Assembly (NCBI GenBank): GCA_037176845.1 | Contig: JAYKXP010000004.1 | Span: 620,001 to 684,000, forward strand | Origin: Paramarasmius palmivorus | Taxonomy: Eukaryota; Basidiomycota; Agaricomycetes; Agaricales; Marasmiaceae | Direction: 5' to 3' | DNA length: 64,000 bases | Shown: one piece after another, positions 12,001 through 23,511 of the stretch | Layout of the letters: each line of letters starts with the position of its first letter | Position numbering within the stretch: position 1 is the stretch's first letter | The notes under the pieces: generated by a model | What the model was told of the DNA's origin: nothing | The model's database searches: none | What the model saw: the letters and a program-made list of their open reading frames with translations, nothing else | Program-made: the position numbers and the translations under genes

Positions 12001-14057
12001 ATAGGGCAGCAGATCAGTGTACGTATACGACCCATCTCGATGAATGTTGACTCACTGAGGTTACAGGTGGACACCATTAGTGAAGTATTGCAGAATCGAT
12101 GTGGCTCATTCTGCAGTACAGATGATGTCATGTTATACAAGGTAGATCTAGACTGAGATTAGTGCTACACCTTATTGACCGACGCGCGTAGGCTAAAGAA
12201 AACATCCGGAAAGCTGCTGAAACGAAAAACCCCCTCGAACGGCAGAAATGGCTCGCTGAATCTCTAAGGTCAGTCCACCTTCAGTGATACGAACACAATT
12301 TATGATTGTATGTCCAGATTATATACGAGAGGCGCACGGATATTGGATTTAGAAAAGCTGCGTGAAATCTGCGGAGATTTCCAACTCCTCAATTATGCTA
12401 AAGGTCTGTCTTGACGCCAACCCCGGTGTCAACAACACTCACTTCCGCACAGGTGCCGTTGAGTTGCCATTAACGTGCGCGAAGATATTTGATCAGGACA
12501 ATATTGGGTTCGAGTATTGGCAATCTGGCCAGACCACCGAAGACCAGCGACGGAGTATTTACGAGAAACGGTTACATTGTTACGAACTTGTCCTGGATTC
12601 TCTTTCCGTGTTCGAGGGCACAGGCGAGGCCCTTTCCGAAGAGCGCGAATCCGTCAAAGCACTCGCATATGAGCTGTCTTTCGCCAGCGACGATCCCATG
12701 TTTCATTCAACACTCTATGAGTGGCTTATCGGTAGACAGTTGGCAGATGACTTATTGGAGGTAAGGAGCGTAGTGCTTTTCGAGTCTCATTATTTCTGAT
12801 GATTGATCGCAGATCCGACCGCCTTTCTTGGAGTCCCATTTACAAAGGGAACCGGTCACTGTGGCGAACTACCAACTACTCTGGCAGTTCTACGTAAAAG
12901 ACGGGCGACCACTCGAGGCAGCCCGTGTGCTGAGTATTCTCGCAGAGTCTACCCAGTATGAATTCCATTCTTATGGATCTCCGCACACATTCTGATTCGT
13001 TTCTTCTAGATTCGACTTAGACTTAACCGCTCGAGTGGAATACTTGACTCTTGCGGTTGGCAACGCTAAATCGCACCCCATCTCCGCCAATGGTCGGATA
13101 GAAAGTGCAATTGCTTTCTTGACGGACTTGGAAGAAAAACTTGAAGTGGCCCAGGTACAACTAGAGATATGCAGCACTCTTTCCCCACATATCAACGACG
13201 GACCGGAGGTTGGCGAACATATCAGGCGTCTTTCAAAGCAACTCTTCACAATGTCGGAGGTGAAATTCGTTCCACTTGTGAAAAAAATGACGTATTAATT
13301 CTTTACGCAGCTGTATCTTGAATATGCAGTGCCGTTCGATTTCCCCAACCTGAAATTATTGTGTCTGCACGTCTCTGAGCATCGTGATGAGACGATGCTG
13401 CGGCAGATATGGAACCAGATATTTGACTCGAGTGAGTTGCGGAGTTCACAAACATATTCGTATCTCATCTTTCCGCAGTTGTCGACTCGATCGCAGATAT
13501 TCAAGAGCAGGCGGATAAGTTATCATCAACAATCGTACCACTAGGACAAAGATTCTATCCTTCCGAGTTCGCATTCCCACTAGGTACGCTCAGACTCTGA
13601 CTTCAAGGCGGCCAACGTAGTGACTGTTCTCGTAGCGCTCATCTCTGACCTGCTGATACGGTTTGCCCTGGAACGTAAGCAATCTTTACCAAGGGGCTGG
13701 GCACCCAGAATACTCCGCCAATGCAATGTTCCTTTCGTGGAAATATGGCAGATCTTTCATAATATCTATGAATCTCATGTAAGTTTCTGTACTGTATCGC
13801 TCACGATCACTCTCTGATAGATCATCCAGTTACCGCCCTTCAACTCCCAAGCCAATGTCCAATCTATTTCATCAGATATTGCCATTCTCCTGTCTGACTG
13901 GGTGGAGGAGGCCAAGAGGCCCAGTTCGTCTGCAAGCCGAGAATTGCCCGTCACCCAACTAGACGCTGCAGTCGACCAGTATCTAGCCGAGTCGAATAAT
14001 GCGGAGACCAAAGCTATGTACGAGGCGGTGAAGAGGCAGCTTCGACGTAACTGGTAG
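9091..14057 (+). CDS. NUP170: Nucleoporin Nup155/Nup157/Nup170
   Basis: This is a large scaffold nucleoporin of the inner ring of the nuclear pore. The N-terminal beta-propeller contains the family signature IPEIERAWISIDHKLFLWDY, formed across an intron, followed by ITHVAVVKPKKGLF and VISIYKP. The alpha-solenoid half includes the PRQFMILTNVGLTFLVKRR region and later helices such as QWKLAESLRLY, FDLDLTARVEYLTLAVGNAK and VEIWQIFHNIYESH. The C-terminus is VKRQLRRNW. At about 1300-1400 residues over roughly 20 short exons, the size fits the family. The start at 9091 (MASSSFHPLSLVG) is the first ATG of the open frame. The gene ends 74 bp before the convergent RING-CH gene. Confidence 0.92.
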
Positions 14058-14131
14058 TTCGCTTGTGATATTAGGTAGTATATATTACATCCGCAGATAG
14101 ACCATAGCAAGTACATTTGTATAATGGAAAA

Positions 14132-15238
14132 CTAAGCATTGACTTCGAGAACTGAATCCTCGAATTTGTGGAGAATTCTCTCTGTCCGGCTGTGGATGAC
14201 CTTATACAATCCGTGAAATGCCCTGAAAATCAAATTCAAGGCAACAGCAGCTTGCATAGCAAGTAAACATACCTGATAGCGCCAATGACCAGTACGGCGA
14301 CAATGATCAGAGCCGTGATGTCTCTGGAATCACTATTATTGCGCCTACGGTTGCCTCTGTGGCGTGCTATCCATTGCAATGGCCCAAGCATACCGAGGGA
14401 AAGAAGGAAATGTATCACCGAGACACTTCCAACCAGTGGTAGTCCGATGATCAGACGGGTGATTAACCGTCTGAAGAAACCGTCGTCTCCTCTTCGCAAT
14501 GGTTGTAATGGGGCATAGGCATTCCGGCCTCGGTTGATCACGGTGGTGTCTAGGAATTCATCCTCGTCTTCTATAATCCCTAAGGCAGCTCTGACAAGAT
14601 CATGTATCGCTTCGAGCGGGGAAACGTAGAAGAACGAGCCAGTAGAAAAATAAAATGTAGATGTTGTTGGCTCCTGAAAGTAGGATAGGAGGTATGTCGT
14701 GATATAGGAAGAAAGCAGCGTGATGAGGATGAAGACGAGCGCCGACATACCTCCTACCACGACTATAGGACATGCGTTAGGGCAGTTTCAGAGATCAGAG
14801 TATTAAGACGGTCACCTGGATGTGTGACAGTTCCAATAAATTTGGTGCGAGCAAAGCGATAATGATAATGACATTGGGGGCAAGAATAGAAAGCAGAGCC
14901 ACTGGCAGTGTTTCTCCATGTCTGTAGACACTTGACATGGACATACTAATCTCAAGGTCAGAAAGATATGAAAGCCCGGGGGAATGTAGAAGCGACGCAC
15001 ACTAATGGATCCTATAATTCCCAATGAAGATAACGTCAACAACATTCTTCAGACTCCCGAAACTTTCCAGTAACCTTTACAAAGGCAGGGTCGAAATAGA
15101 CGTCCTAAATCTTGTTCTGCTTCCACGCCATCGAGGCATATCCGACTGCAAGCTACTGATGAGTTTCATTTATGAATAATATACTAGGATAGCGCACCAT
15201 TGCTTCTCTTGTCCTGTCTCTTCCTGAGCACCCGACAT
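14132..15238 (-). CDS. RING-CH (MARCH-type) membrane E3 ubiquitin ligase
   Basis: The exons join to give an N-terminal RING-CH finger. The cysteines are in CRICLD, then LFRPCLCKG, YVHVKCLQTW and FYSCPQCHYHYRF, which is a complete C4HC3 set. This domain recruits an E2 and ubiquitinates membrane substrates. Downstream are several hydrophobic segments: VGGMSALVFILITLLSSYI, then a hydrophobic stretch around LIIGLPLVGSVSVIHFLL, then ITALIIVAVLVIGAIR. The tail AFHGLYKVIHSRTERILHKF ends VLEVNA, a conserved ending in fungal members of this family. No single long ORF spans the RING finger, because three introns interrupt it. The ATG at 15238 is chosen; an upstream in-frame ATG would overlap the divergent carrier gene. 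Substrate unknown. Confidence 0.82.
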
Positions 15239-15360
15239 ACGTTCTATGCACTCGAGCGTGCCCGGTAGCTGAATACTATGGTGAGAGTAAGAGTGATGGG
15301 TCAGCGTGGTCGTGTCCCCGGCCACGTGGAAATCATTCTCGACTTCCCCCACACTGCCAA

Positions 15361-16891
15361 ATGGCAAGGACCTTTCCCGAAACGTCTGACTCTATAGCAT
15401 CATCCGGGAGTAATCACATTCGAGTCGTCGGTGCAATTGCAGGAATCGGAAGTGGTGAGGAGGACTGTTCTGAGTTGGACAAAATGTCTGAATTTCACTC
15501 TGGCACTGGCAGGCCTAACAAAAGTAACGCTTCTTCGGAATGGGTATTTTGTTTATTTTTTGCTCACGAGTGCCATCAGGTTACGGTCGGTCATGGGTAT
15601 GTTCGGATTAGAAGTCTAGGTGCGCAAGAATGCATCAGACTGCACGAAAAAAAAGCTCACTGCTTTCTAACTATAGCAAACATCTGACACCCGACTTATC
15701 ACGATACTAGTTTTGATACCATAAAGACACGACTCCAATGCTCACCTCCAAATACATATCGTGGTGCAGTCGATGCGCTGCTCAAGATTGTCCGAAACGA
15801 GGTATAACTCCATAGGTCGAGCTATATCCGGATGCTTAAATCAATTCATCTCTACCAGGGGGTTTTTGCATTGTACAAGGGAGCGACTCCGCCTGCTGTG
15901 GGATGGGCCGCTATTGACTCGCTCCTGATGGGCTCACTCCACAACTACCGTCTATTTCTCATAAGGCACGGCATGACAGAACCTCATCCAGTAACAGGAC
16001 AACCTCGACTCACAATTCTCGCCCATGGACTTGCTGGAATGTGTGCTGGTATCACTAGGTAACTTATTGCTTCGACCAACCGCAACATTGTTGACCTGAT
16101 CGGGAATGCCCAAAGCACAATTGTGGCCACTCCTATCGAGAACTTGAAGAGTATAAATCTCCAGTTCGTTATGGTGTTCTAGTGTCCTAACGAGCTATAT
16201 CCTAGTCAAGTTGCAACTTCAAACCCAGAGAATCGCTACAGAGCGCCAATTTCAGGGGCCCTTGGATTGCATTCGACAGGTCGTGCGAGCGCAAGGCGTC
16301 TTGGGTCTGTGGTCTGGTTTTACGGGAAGTGTTGCATTTCGGGCCAACTTCTTCTGGATGTTTTCATCGGTTGAGGTTGGTGGACCCCTTTCCGCATTGA
16401 GATGTGATTCTCATGGTATACCAGGTACTCATGCGACAATTTTCGCAACTTGAAGGCACCCCGTATCAAGTGAGCGACGTGCTTTCTAGCACGCCTTTGA
16501 TTACACTCATGCTTCGATCAGATGAGTACAGGTACCAGTACATTCCTAGCCGGTGGCCTTGGGTCCTTGGTGTTTTGGATTATGGGGATACCCGCTGATA
16601 ACACCAAGAACAAGATGGTCAGGTCTACATGGCTCGCTCACGTCCTCTAGTTGACGTCGTTACCAGATGGCCTATCCATATCCGGGATCTTACACTAATC
16701 CTCCAGGAGGAAAATTCAAAGCGCCTTCATTCACAACGACGGTCCGCACTACCTACGCTCGCGAAGGCTTATCAGGTTTTTACCGGGGTCTGGCTCCGTG
16801 TATTCTGCGGGCATTCCCAGTAAATGCGTGTGCTTATTTCGTATATGAGGGTATACTACGGGGCCTCGGCGCAGAAAAGGTAAAACACTAA
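15361..16891 (+). CDS. Mitochondrial carrier (SLC25) family protein
   Basis: Six-TM inner-membrane carrier of the SLC25 family, built from three repeats. Spliced, the three repeat signatures read GFDTIKTRLQ, PIENLKIKLQLQTQ and PADNTKNKM. Each is followed by the usual glycine-rich second half: GVFALYKGATPPAVGWAA, GVLGLWSGFTGSVAFRANFF and GLSGFYRGLAPCILRAFPVN. The first repeat has Gly where the signature proline (PX[DE]XX[KR]) normally sits; the other two keep it. About eight introns, one separated from the next by an exon of only about 12 nt. Substrate cannot be assigned from sequence. The start lies 122 bp from the divergent RING-CH ligase start. Confidence 0.8.
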
Positions 16892-17197
16892 CCTTCATCG
16901 TAATGAAGTCCTGACTCAACGGAATCTCAGACTCGTCATTAGTGATACCCCCAGTTCCGATCATGCACCTCGAGGCTGAAACAAAAATACGCCATATGCG
17001 TTACAAGTAAGAATTAGGTAGAATGTATACCCGATTTAGACATACATAGATGAGTTCATTATACGGCTACTATGATATTAGGTTATTCTACGAATTATAT
17101 GGCTGTCAAGAAAACTCCACCGACTATTAAGAGCATTACGTATCGTATGAATCAATCCGTCTAAAAAGTCTATGTGAAATGGAAGAAGATTTACGCT
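16892..17197. other. Convergent intergenic region
   Basis: This is AT-rich sequence between the 3' ends of the carrier gene and the Rex4-like gene. It presumably contains both 3' UTRs and polyadenylation sites. No ORF or RNA gene is recognised. Confidence 0.35.
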
Positions 17198-18061
17198 TCA
17201 CAAGTAGCAACGGGAGAATGTGCTGGGTGGAAGCGCGCAGGGCCAGCGGCCTTGTGCAATAGATTCTTCCCAATCCTTGCCATCGGACCGGTAGAGATCT
17301 AACGCTGCCCTAGCATTCTCGAGCTAAACACAGAGGCACTCAGCGACACGGTTTTGACAGAGCGGAAGTAACACTCACGGGATTCTGCTCACTTTCTTGG
17401 CAACGTCTGCACATTAGCTGCCAGGACAACGTTTGCAAACCAACGATATGATTTGGAGAGCGAAGCGCGTTCCGGAAGGGTTGGTAAAGAGCCACGTCCC
17501 TGGTATCGACAGCAGGATGAGGAATTCCTAAAACTGCAAAAGAAGCGCCCATGAGTCAACTGGGAGGCAATCCGCTTTGGAAAAGTTCTTTACCTGAAAG
17601 ATCGTTCCAGATACTATGGCCCACGATGATGTGACCCTTGATGACGTTGGCAACGTGCTGTTGGACCGTGCTGAACGGAACGGCTCCTCCTGAGGGGGAA
17701 GTTAACTGGGAAAGAACTTTCGGAGCCGTGTGATAACTATTACTTACTGCCGCATAAATGAGATGGCTGGATGCCCGTAGTAGCAGTACGGTAATCAGTG
17801 ATCTGTTGAAGAGGCTTCTTGGGAAGATTTCCTGACACAAACGGATGAGGAAACGCGTACCTTCATTGTAGGCGCGACGTAAGTGTCGAGGACCACTTGA
17901 CCTTGATAGTCAACGATGGCAATTCGTCTGATTACGCGTCGTAAGAATGACATAGGCCATAGAGCATGAACAAGAACATACGCAAGCATCGAAGTGGTAC
18001 CACCAGGACCAACGCCAACATTAATGCAAGCAACAGCGTAGATGTTTTTGCCAGGTGCCAT
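17198..18061 (-). CDS. Rex4-like 3'-5' exonuclease fold, catalytic residues lost
   Basis: The spliced protein follows the RNA exonuclease 4 (DEDDh) pattern: VGVGPGGTTSMLARIAIVDY, VVLDTYVAPTMKVTDYRTTTGI, VIKGHIIVGHSIWNDLSVLG, VDTRDVALYQPF and, after the last intron, ENARAALDLYRS. Family members begin this domain with DCEMVGVG, whose D and E bind metal. Here the DNA clearly encodes ACINVGVG, so both acids are gone. The final HxxxxD motif (usually followed by ARA) reads NPLENARA, with Asn for Asp. Only the middle Asp (GHSIWND) is kept. The reading frame, introns and overall fold are intact, so this looks like a maintained pseudoenzyme rather than a decayed pseudogene. Start ATG at 18061. Confidence 0.8.
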
Positions 18062-19143
18062 TTGAGGTCAAAGGAGAGAACACACGTTGAGTGGATGTAG
18101 AAAGTAAGGCAAGCTAGGACGGACGTCGCTCGGGGGTTTTCGCATTTCCCTCACAGAAAAATCGTCCTTTTAAAGTTGGTCCCAGATTCATCGCGATACT
18201 AATGAGGAATTGTAAGCCTATCGAATGTTTGGACATTTTGACAGATGAGCAAGCTATCAGAGCATAACTGCGTCAGATCCAACATAAATCGAATGAGAAA
18301 CACCACCTACCAGGACGAAAGAAGAGAGAAAAGACCCGGACGAATCGTGCGAAAATGCGTCGGTGCTTGGTGCAGGGGATCAAACGAACGAGGTACTGAC
18401 AGATAGAACACCGTTCCAACCACAGTACGGCGAAGAACCACTCAAGACGATCAGTATTGCTGGTAATGGTATGAGTTCCGAGCCCAGGATCACGATATGA
18501 ACGGAGTTCGCCAAATTAGGGAGATTAAGAGTCGTTGACCTCCATCGCGATAAATGACATGCTTATAATATTGGCGAATGTATTAGTCCATGTATGTTGC
18601 TTTGCGTGTTAAAAAATGCTTTAGTGGACGACATACGATGGGCAGACTCATTCAGCGCGTTGAAAAGGTCTAAGCTGTAGGAGAAAGATCTGAATGGACA
18701 TGCCGGTGTCAACGTTTCAACAATGGCGTAGATCTTGGCATCGAAGCGTTCGCGTTAGGTCCATGATTTTGGAAATTCGGTGCCATATTTCATCGCCGCC
18801 ATTCATGCTCCCATTGAGTGTCATCGCAACTGTGCTCCACTCTTTCCTTATACAAAGCTATAGGTTGCATCCTATGGTAATGCAGAGAGACCATAAGTAT
18901 TGAGACTGAATGGCATTCAAAACGATCTTATCCTGTAGCCTTGAGCCTAAATTCCGAATCGGAAAATGCCTATCCCTGAAGCGGAGCCGAGAGATATTGA
19001 TATGAAGATTGAGCTGACTTGAATTAAAATTCTTCGACTCCCCTTATTCCGAACACGTATATCTCGTGTGTCGCGAGTAGAAACGCCGACCCAGGTGACC
19101 GCATCGTGACAGCACGACACGACAGAAAGCAGATGACCTTTAT
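18062..19143. other. Intergenic region, no gene recognised
   Basis: About 1.1 kb upstream of the Rex4-like gene and downstream of the PPR-like gene. The one ORF of about 69 codons (18694-18903, plus) has no recognisable domain and no supporting splice context. I see no tRNA-like B box and no tandem repeat. Confidence 0.35.
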
Positions 19144-20995
19144 TCAGTCTGAGGCGGAATTGCCATCTTCAGGATTCACGTAGCGCCTCAGACGGCCTCT
19201 ATGGCTCCGAATTAATCTTGCAAAGATTAGCGGCGGCATAGACATGAACGAATTTTGGGTAATCAAAGTCGAAATGCATGCAAGTCGGTACAAGGAGTAA
19301 GCATACTTACCGCTACCTTGGCGGGTAGACAAGCACCGGAAATGTCATCAAGGGGACCCGACCTATACGGAATAGTTCAGCCCAAACTCGCAATGTTTCC
19401 ATTATTGGACTCGGGATCATACAAGTTTTTTCTAATACGTCTGTTTCTTCGAGCCAGTAACCGAATCCATAAATGTTTTTCCCGTCCTTTACCTGTTCTG
19501 GCGTCAGAAGCATCGGAGGCAAGACGTGGCGATGGGGCCTTCTTGTCGGAGCTACCCAATAATCTCTCGACAATATCCAAACGACCTTCTTTGACAGCCA
19601 GACTAGCGACGCGTCTGCGAACCCTCTGATCGTCAACTCTTCTCCCCCATCTCCCCTTGAAATAGTTATAGGTATCCCAGGCGACAGTTCCGCATCGCTT
19701 AGCCGTACGCAGGTTTCCCAGAAGAAGGAAAAGCGTGGTCGGTGTAGGGCGAAGGAAAGAATACGCGAGTAGAAACGACATAAGCGCCTTTCGCGATTCG
19801 TGAAATTTCAGTAGTCCTCGCTCATACGAGCCGAATGCAACAAATAAGTGAACCAGCTTCATGGGAAACGGACCGGGTTTCCCAGAAACGGTGTTCAGAT
19901 ACCTCTTTGTCAGAGATGACGCGTCCTTTGGCTGCTTCAACTGGAGTAGAGCATGCACCACAAAATGTAGAACTTGCAAGCGGTGCCCATGATGGAGGCT
20001 AGGCTGTTCCTCCATAAGCAGAACAAATCGCTGTCCGTACACCAAAAGCGGGTGCGTAGCCTCTTTGCCACTGAGTATCCTCTCTATCCATTAATTGCTT
20101 GAATTCGACACCTCGCGCCAATCCGTTGAAAAACTCCATCCACAGAATCGCCGCTGCCTGCGACTGAGAGTCTGATGATTTTGCCGTGGTTACTAGCTTC
20201 CAGGCACGATCCCAATAGCCTGTCGATACAAGCCACCGCACGGTCATCTTTTGAGTCAGGATATTATGCGGAATATGTGCCGCATCCATGGAACGAAGTA
20301 GCCACTGAACGGTGCCGAATGACGAGCGCCGCAGGGCTAGAGAGATAAGAAGGTTGAAAGAATGCGTTGAACGCAAGTCGGGATAACGGTCATGGTAGTC
20401 GATCATCCTTGGGAGAGGAACTCCGGCAGATAATGACACTTGTAGATTACGACAGAGAGCCTTTCGTGTCTCGGGAATAGGATGTGTTGAGGGGTGAAGG
20501 AAGTGAGAGGGGTGTGTAGACGCCGTCGCTGGTGCATTAGGATGATCGTGGAAGCTAGTAGGAGGCACATCGTGGTCCTCAGAGCTGGTAGCATGTCCAT
20601 TCATAGCGGAACGAGCATTATTCCTTTCTGCGTTATCCTGTGGCAATGAAGAGTCGTGTTCGGGGGCCGTGTTATGTGGCAAAGAGGGTGCGGTAAGGAC
20701 AGTGGTTGAAATGGAAAAGTGACGGCCAGCACGATTGGCTTGAAGACTTTGGCTTGTCTTCGTGTCTCTGTGCATTCATGACGCGTCAAAATAAGTTGCA
20801 AGATCGTATTATATAAATTCCTCACCTAACGGTGCGAGAAGTAGAAGGTTTTGGGTCTTGTGCAGACTTGTTGGAATTATTATGATGATTTGGTAGCGTA
20901 GAAACTGTTCTTGACCAAGCACTTCCCGCCGCCGCATGAAGGATCGCAGAGAAAGGAATCGAGGTGATTCTGGGCATGCATGATGCGTTGAGCAT
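19144..20995 (-). CDS. PPR-like mitochondrial protein (basidiomycete hypothetical)
   Basis: No named family is recognised with certainty. The first exon encodes an Arg/Ser-rich presequence-like leader (MPRITSIPFSAILHAAAGSA, ATG 20977 or 20995). It is joined by an intron to a low-complexity region and then to paired helices such as THSFNLLISLALRRSSFGTV and IPHNILTQKMTVRWLVSTGY, which resemble pentatricopeptide repeats. The reading frame changes near 20.1 kb. A 49-nt intron at 20063-20111 (donor GTGTCG, acceptor AAAG) restores it as LAREATHPLLVYGQRF; a 37-nt intron further on is an alternative. A clear intron (donor GTAAAG, about 54 nt) joins DART to DVLEKTCMIPSP, and the last exon ends EDGNSASD. 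A role in mitochondrial RNA metabolism is an inference from the PPR-like repeats. Confidence 0.6.
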
Positions 20996-21421
20996 GCATG
21001 GAGGCAGTAGAAAAAAACCAAGTCGGACGCTGTCGGATTCTCTCTGCTGGCATCGCTCTGCTCCTGCTATTAGACGGCTTTGATAAACACGTACAAATAC
21101 CTTCTTTCTCCGCACGGGTATCTCGGAGACACAAGTCACACAACAGGCTTCGATCTCGCAGTAAACTTGATGCTTGTAGTTGTAGCTTTCACGACCCGTT
21201 CATATTCTCTTGCATCTGTCAGCCACGACAGACTCGTAAATCTCATTGATGTTCCGCCGACTGCGGGTACTGAAAAAAAAAGGCAAAAGATCGCACCCGG
21301 GAAACTGAATAAAGATTGATTTGCGTAGCAGCATGCACAACATGAATGTAAGTATGGAGAATGGAGAATAAAATAGGGATAGGGAAAAAATCTTGTGTGA
21401 CTAGTCCGTGTATCTTCATAA
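20996..21421. other. Intergenic region between tandem minus-strand genes
   Basis: This holds the PPR-like gene promoter and the 3' UTR of the Cut8/Sts1 gene. Several overlapping ORFs on both strands are all short and dissimilar to anything known. An A8 run lies near 21273. No RNA gene is recognised. Confidence 0.3.
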
Positions 21422-22672
21422 TCATGACTCCTCCATTGGATGGGGAACGTTACGACTCACTAACCATCCAACTTTGGATATCCATCTATCTCTCACACTT
21501 CTAAACAGCCCTCCAAACGCCGACGACTTCTCGCTTGCCAATTCATCTAGCCCTCGCTCCCAGTTAGCCACAGTTTCTCGCCCAAACATTCCTCCTTCTT
21601 GGTTGACCATCACATCCACCCTGTCTACCCATGCTATCCATTCCTGTGATAGCCTACCGTTGAGCTGGGACACCAAAGATGCTTGTGTTATAGTAGGTTG
21701 CGAAAGGATATGATTCGTGAGGTTGTAAAGGAATGTAAATGAATCTATAGGGAGCCCTTTATCCCGATATGAAGTCGAGCTGCCAGCGCTGGACTGTGGT
21801 GAAAGGACAGAGAAGTAGGGTAGGTACGATGCTGTCGTATTGATGAACTCTGCAATATGAGGTCGAAGTCTGGATTCGATGTACGAGTCTCGCATGCCAC
21901 CGCTGTGATTCTGTTGTACAGATGTAGAACTGCTTGGGAATCCGCCACCAAATCCAAAAGCCGACGAGGCACCAAATGTCGACGAAGGATTGGAATAAGG
22001 ATAGGCTTCTCGGAGCTTTCTCGCAGCGCCACCCAGCATCTGAAGGGCCATCTCGACTGTGGGTCGGGGTATCAGGGATAAGACAATAGGTTTCAGCGCA
22101 GGCTGTTGCTGGATAAGCGATGCAATGATAGGCACTAGTGATTGCGGCGGTAGGCTCGCTGTTGGAGGCAACAATCACATTAATTCTCATCAGGAAAAAG
22201 AAGTGCGTAAAGATTACGTACCGAGTAGCACGCCCACATCCACATCTTGGTCGTTCCCATCGTTGCGAGATTTGGCCTCCTTTCCCAATGTAGAACCCTT
22301 GTTCGTCGATTCCGACGATGGAGAAGGTGATATTTTGACTCTCTTCGGTGCGGCTCGTTTGGGACGCTCTGGCCCGGGTGTTGGACTTCGATCCATGCGC
22401 ACATCCTGTCGCATGTTCTCCACACCACCATCATCCTCCAACTTTCTCTTCTGTGTCGAGCGGCTGGGGGAGTTGTGAAAGGAGGTTGAAGCTAAAGAGT
22501 TGGAATTGAAGCCTGAAGCCTGTGGTTGTAGTGGTTGAGGCTGCCACCCAGCAGAAGACATTGTAGGAGTAGACATGTTGCCCAGGCCGAAACCGAAACC
22601 GAATGCTGCTGGGGTATCCTTGACTGGACGAGGCTGAAAGCCTAAAGAGTTTGAGGGAGAAATCATGGCCAT
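21422..22672 (-). CDS. STS1: Cut8/Sts1, nuclear proteasome tethering factor
   Basis: Cut8 (fission yeast) and Sts1 (budding yeast) anchor proteasomes in the nucleus. The start is MAMISPSNSLGFQ at 22672. The N-terminal half is disordered, with a nuclear-localisation-like basic block (RPKRAAPKRVK) and STQKRKLEDD. After a short intron near 22.2 kb comes the Cut8 domain: SLPPQSLVPIIASLIQQQP, LKPIVLSLIPRPTVEMALQ, AARKLREAYPYSN and SRLRPHIAEFINTTASYLPY. The C-terminal helices include WIAWVDRVDVMVNQEGGMFG, typical of the family. It ends VPHPMEES. The domain order and a size of about 400 residues agree with fungal Cut8 proteins. Confidence 0.9.
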
Positions 22673-23511
22673 GGTGCCACCACAAAGAGTTGTAACAAAA
22701 TGACACACAGTGTCCTCGTCGTTGCCTTCAGTCACGCCGGGTAATTCCTGTCACGCTACCGGCTAATCCGTCACACTTTTGACCTGCCCTAAAGTCCGCC
22801 TACAAAGCAATTTTTTTTCAGGCCCATGATTCTTCTCTAAAACGTCCTTCATGGTGTGTGTCCTCTCCTTTCATTCCTTTCAGTTGGTCCATATGACGAT
22901 GACAAATGAATCGCTACTTCGAAGCTTCTGCTCATGAATCAACTCATTATACCCAAATTTCTGATCCCTTTCTCGAATTCCCCTTCAACATCAATCACTT
23001 GCTGACTTTTGACGCATTTTTCATTAGCTGGAACGGTGACGGGAGTCCTTTCTGCTCGACAGATGTGAGTAATCATTCCTCTTGACATCACATTCTCGCT
23101 TCCATGATGTAACAACATCTAGAAGTCAAGCACAGACTCCATCTCAAGGACGGAGACTGACGATCATACCATGCTAATACTGAACCTTCCATTATCCTTG
23201 TCCATTTTCGTGAACTCTGTACTGACCTATTCTTATAGTTTTACGTGTGCGTCTCTTTCCTTCCCTCGACATGATTAATCCTTTGTGCCGAGCATCTGGT
23301 CATCTTTGGCCAGGGAGGACGACACCAAGAGCAAATCAATGTCTTCAACCTCATGATCTCCGTCTTCTCATTCACTTCTAGTCAAGACGATATACTGATT
23401 GATTAATTCCCTAGTCTCTAGATGTAGCCTATCAATAAAAATGTGTTGTAATTTGTACGTTTATTGTTGAACTAGTCCATCCGCAATAGAGTCCATCTTG
23501 TCTTCTCTATG
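22673..23511. other. Intergenic region with splice-like signals on the plus strand
   Basis: Between Cut8/Sts1 and the 3' end of the Cas1-like gene. No family is recognised. The plus strand contains splice-site pairs with good consensus, for example GTGAGT at 23065 paired with CATCTAG at 23116-23122, and a CTGAC branch-like site followed by TATAG near 23239. This suggests an unrecognised spliced transcript, either a small protein or a non-coding RNA. Confidence 0.35.
22906..23278 (+). CDS. Candidate small two-exon gene (weak)
   Basis: ATG at 22906 opens 53 codons (MNRYFEASAHESTHYTQISD to PFCSTD) that end exactly at a GTGAGT donor. A 58-nt intron (23065-23122) ending CATCTAG keeps the frame, and the second exon runs 51 codons to TAA at 23276. 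The predicted protein of 104 residues has a hydrophobic stretch (LILNLPLSLSIFVNSVLTYS) near its end. It matches no family I know, and other exon choices are possible. The intron has the length and sites usual in this window, which is the only real support. Confidence 0.25.
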
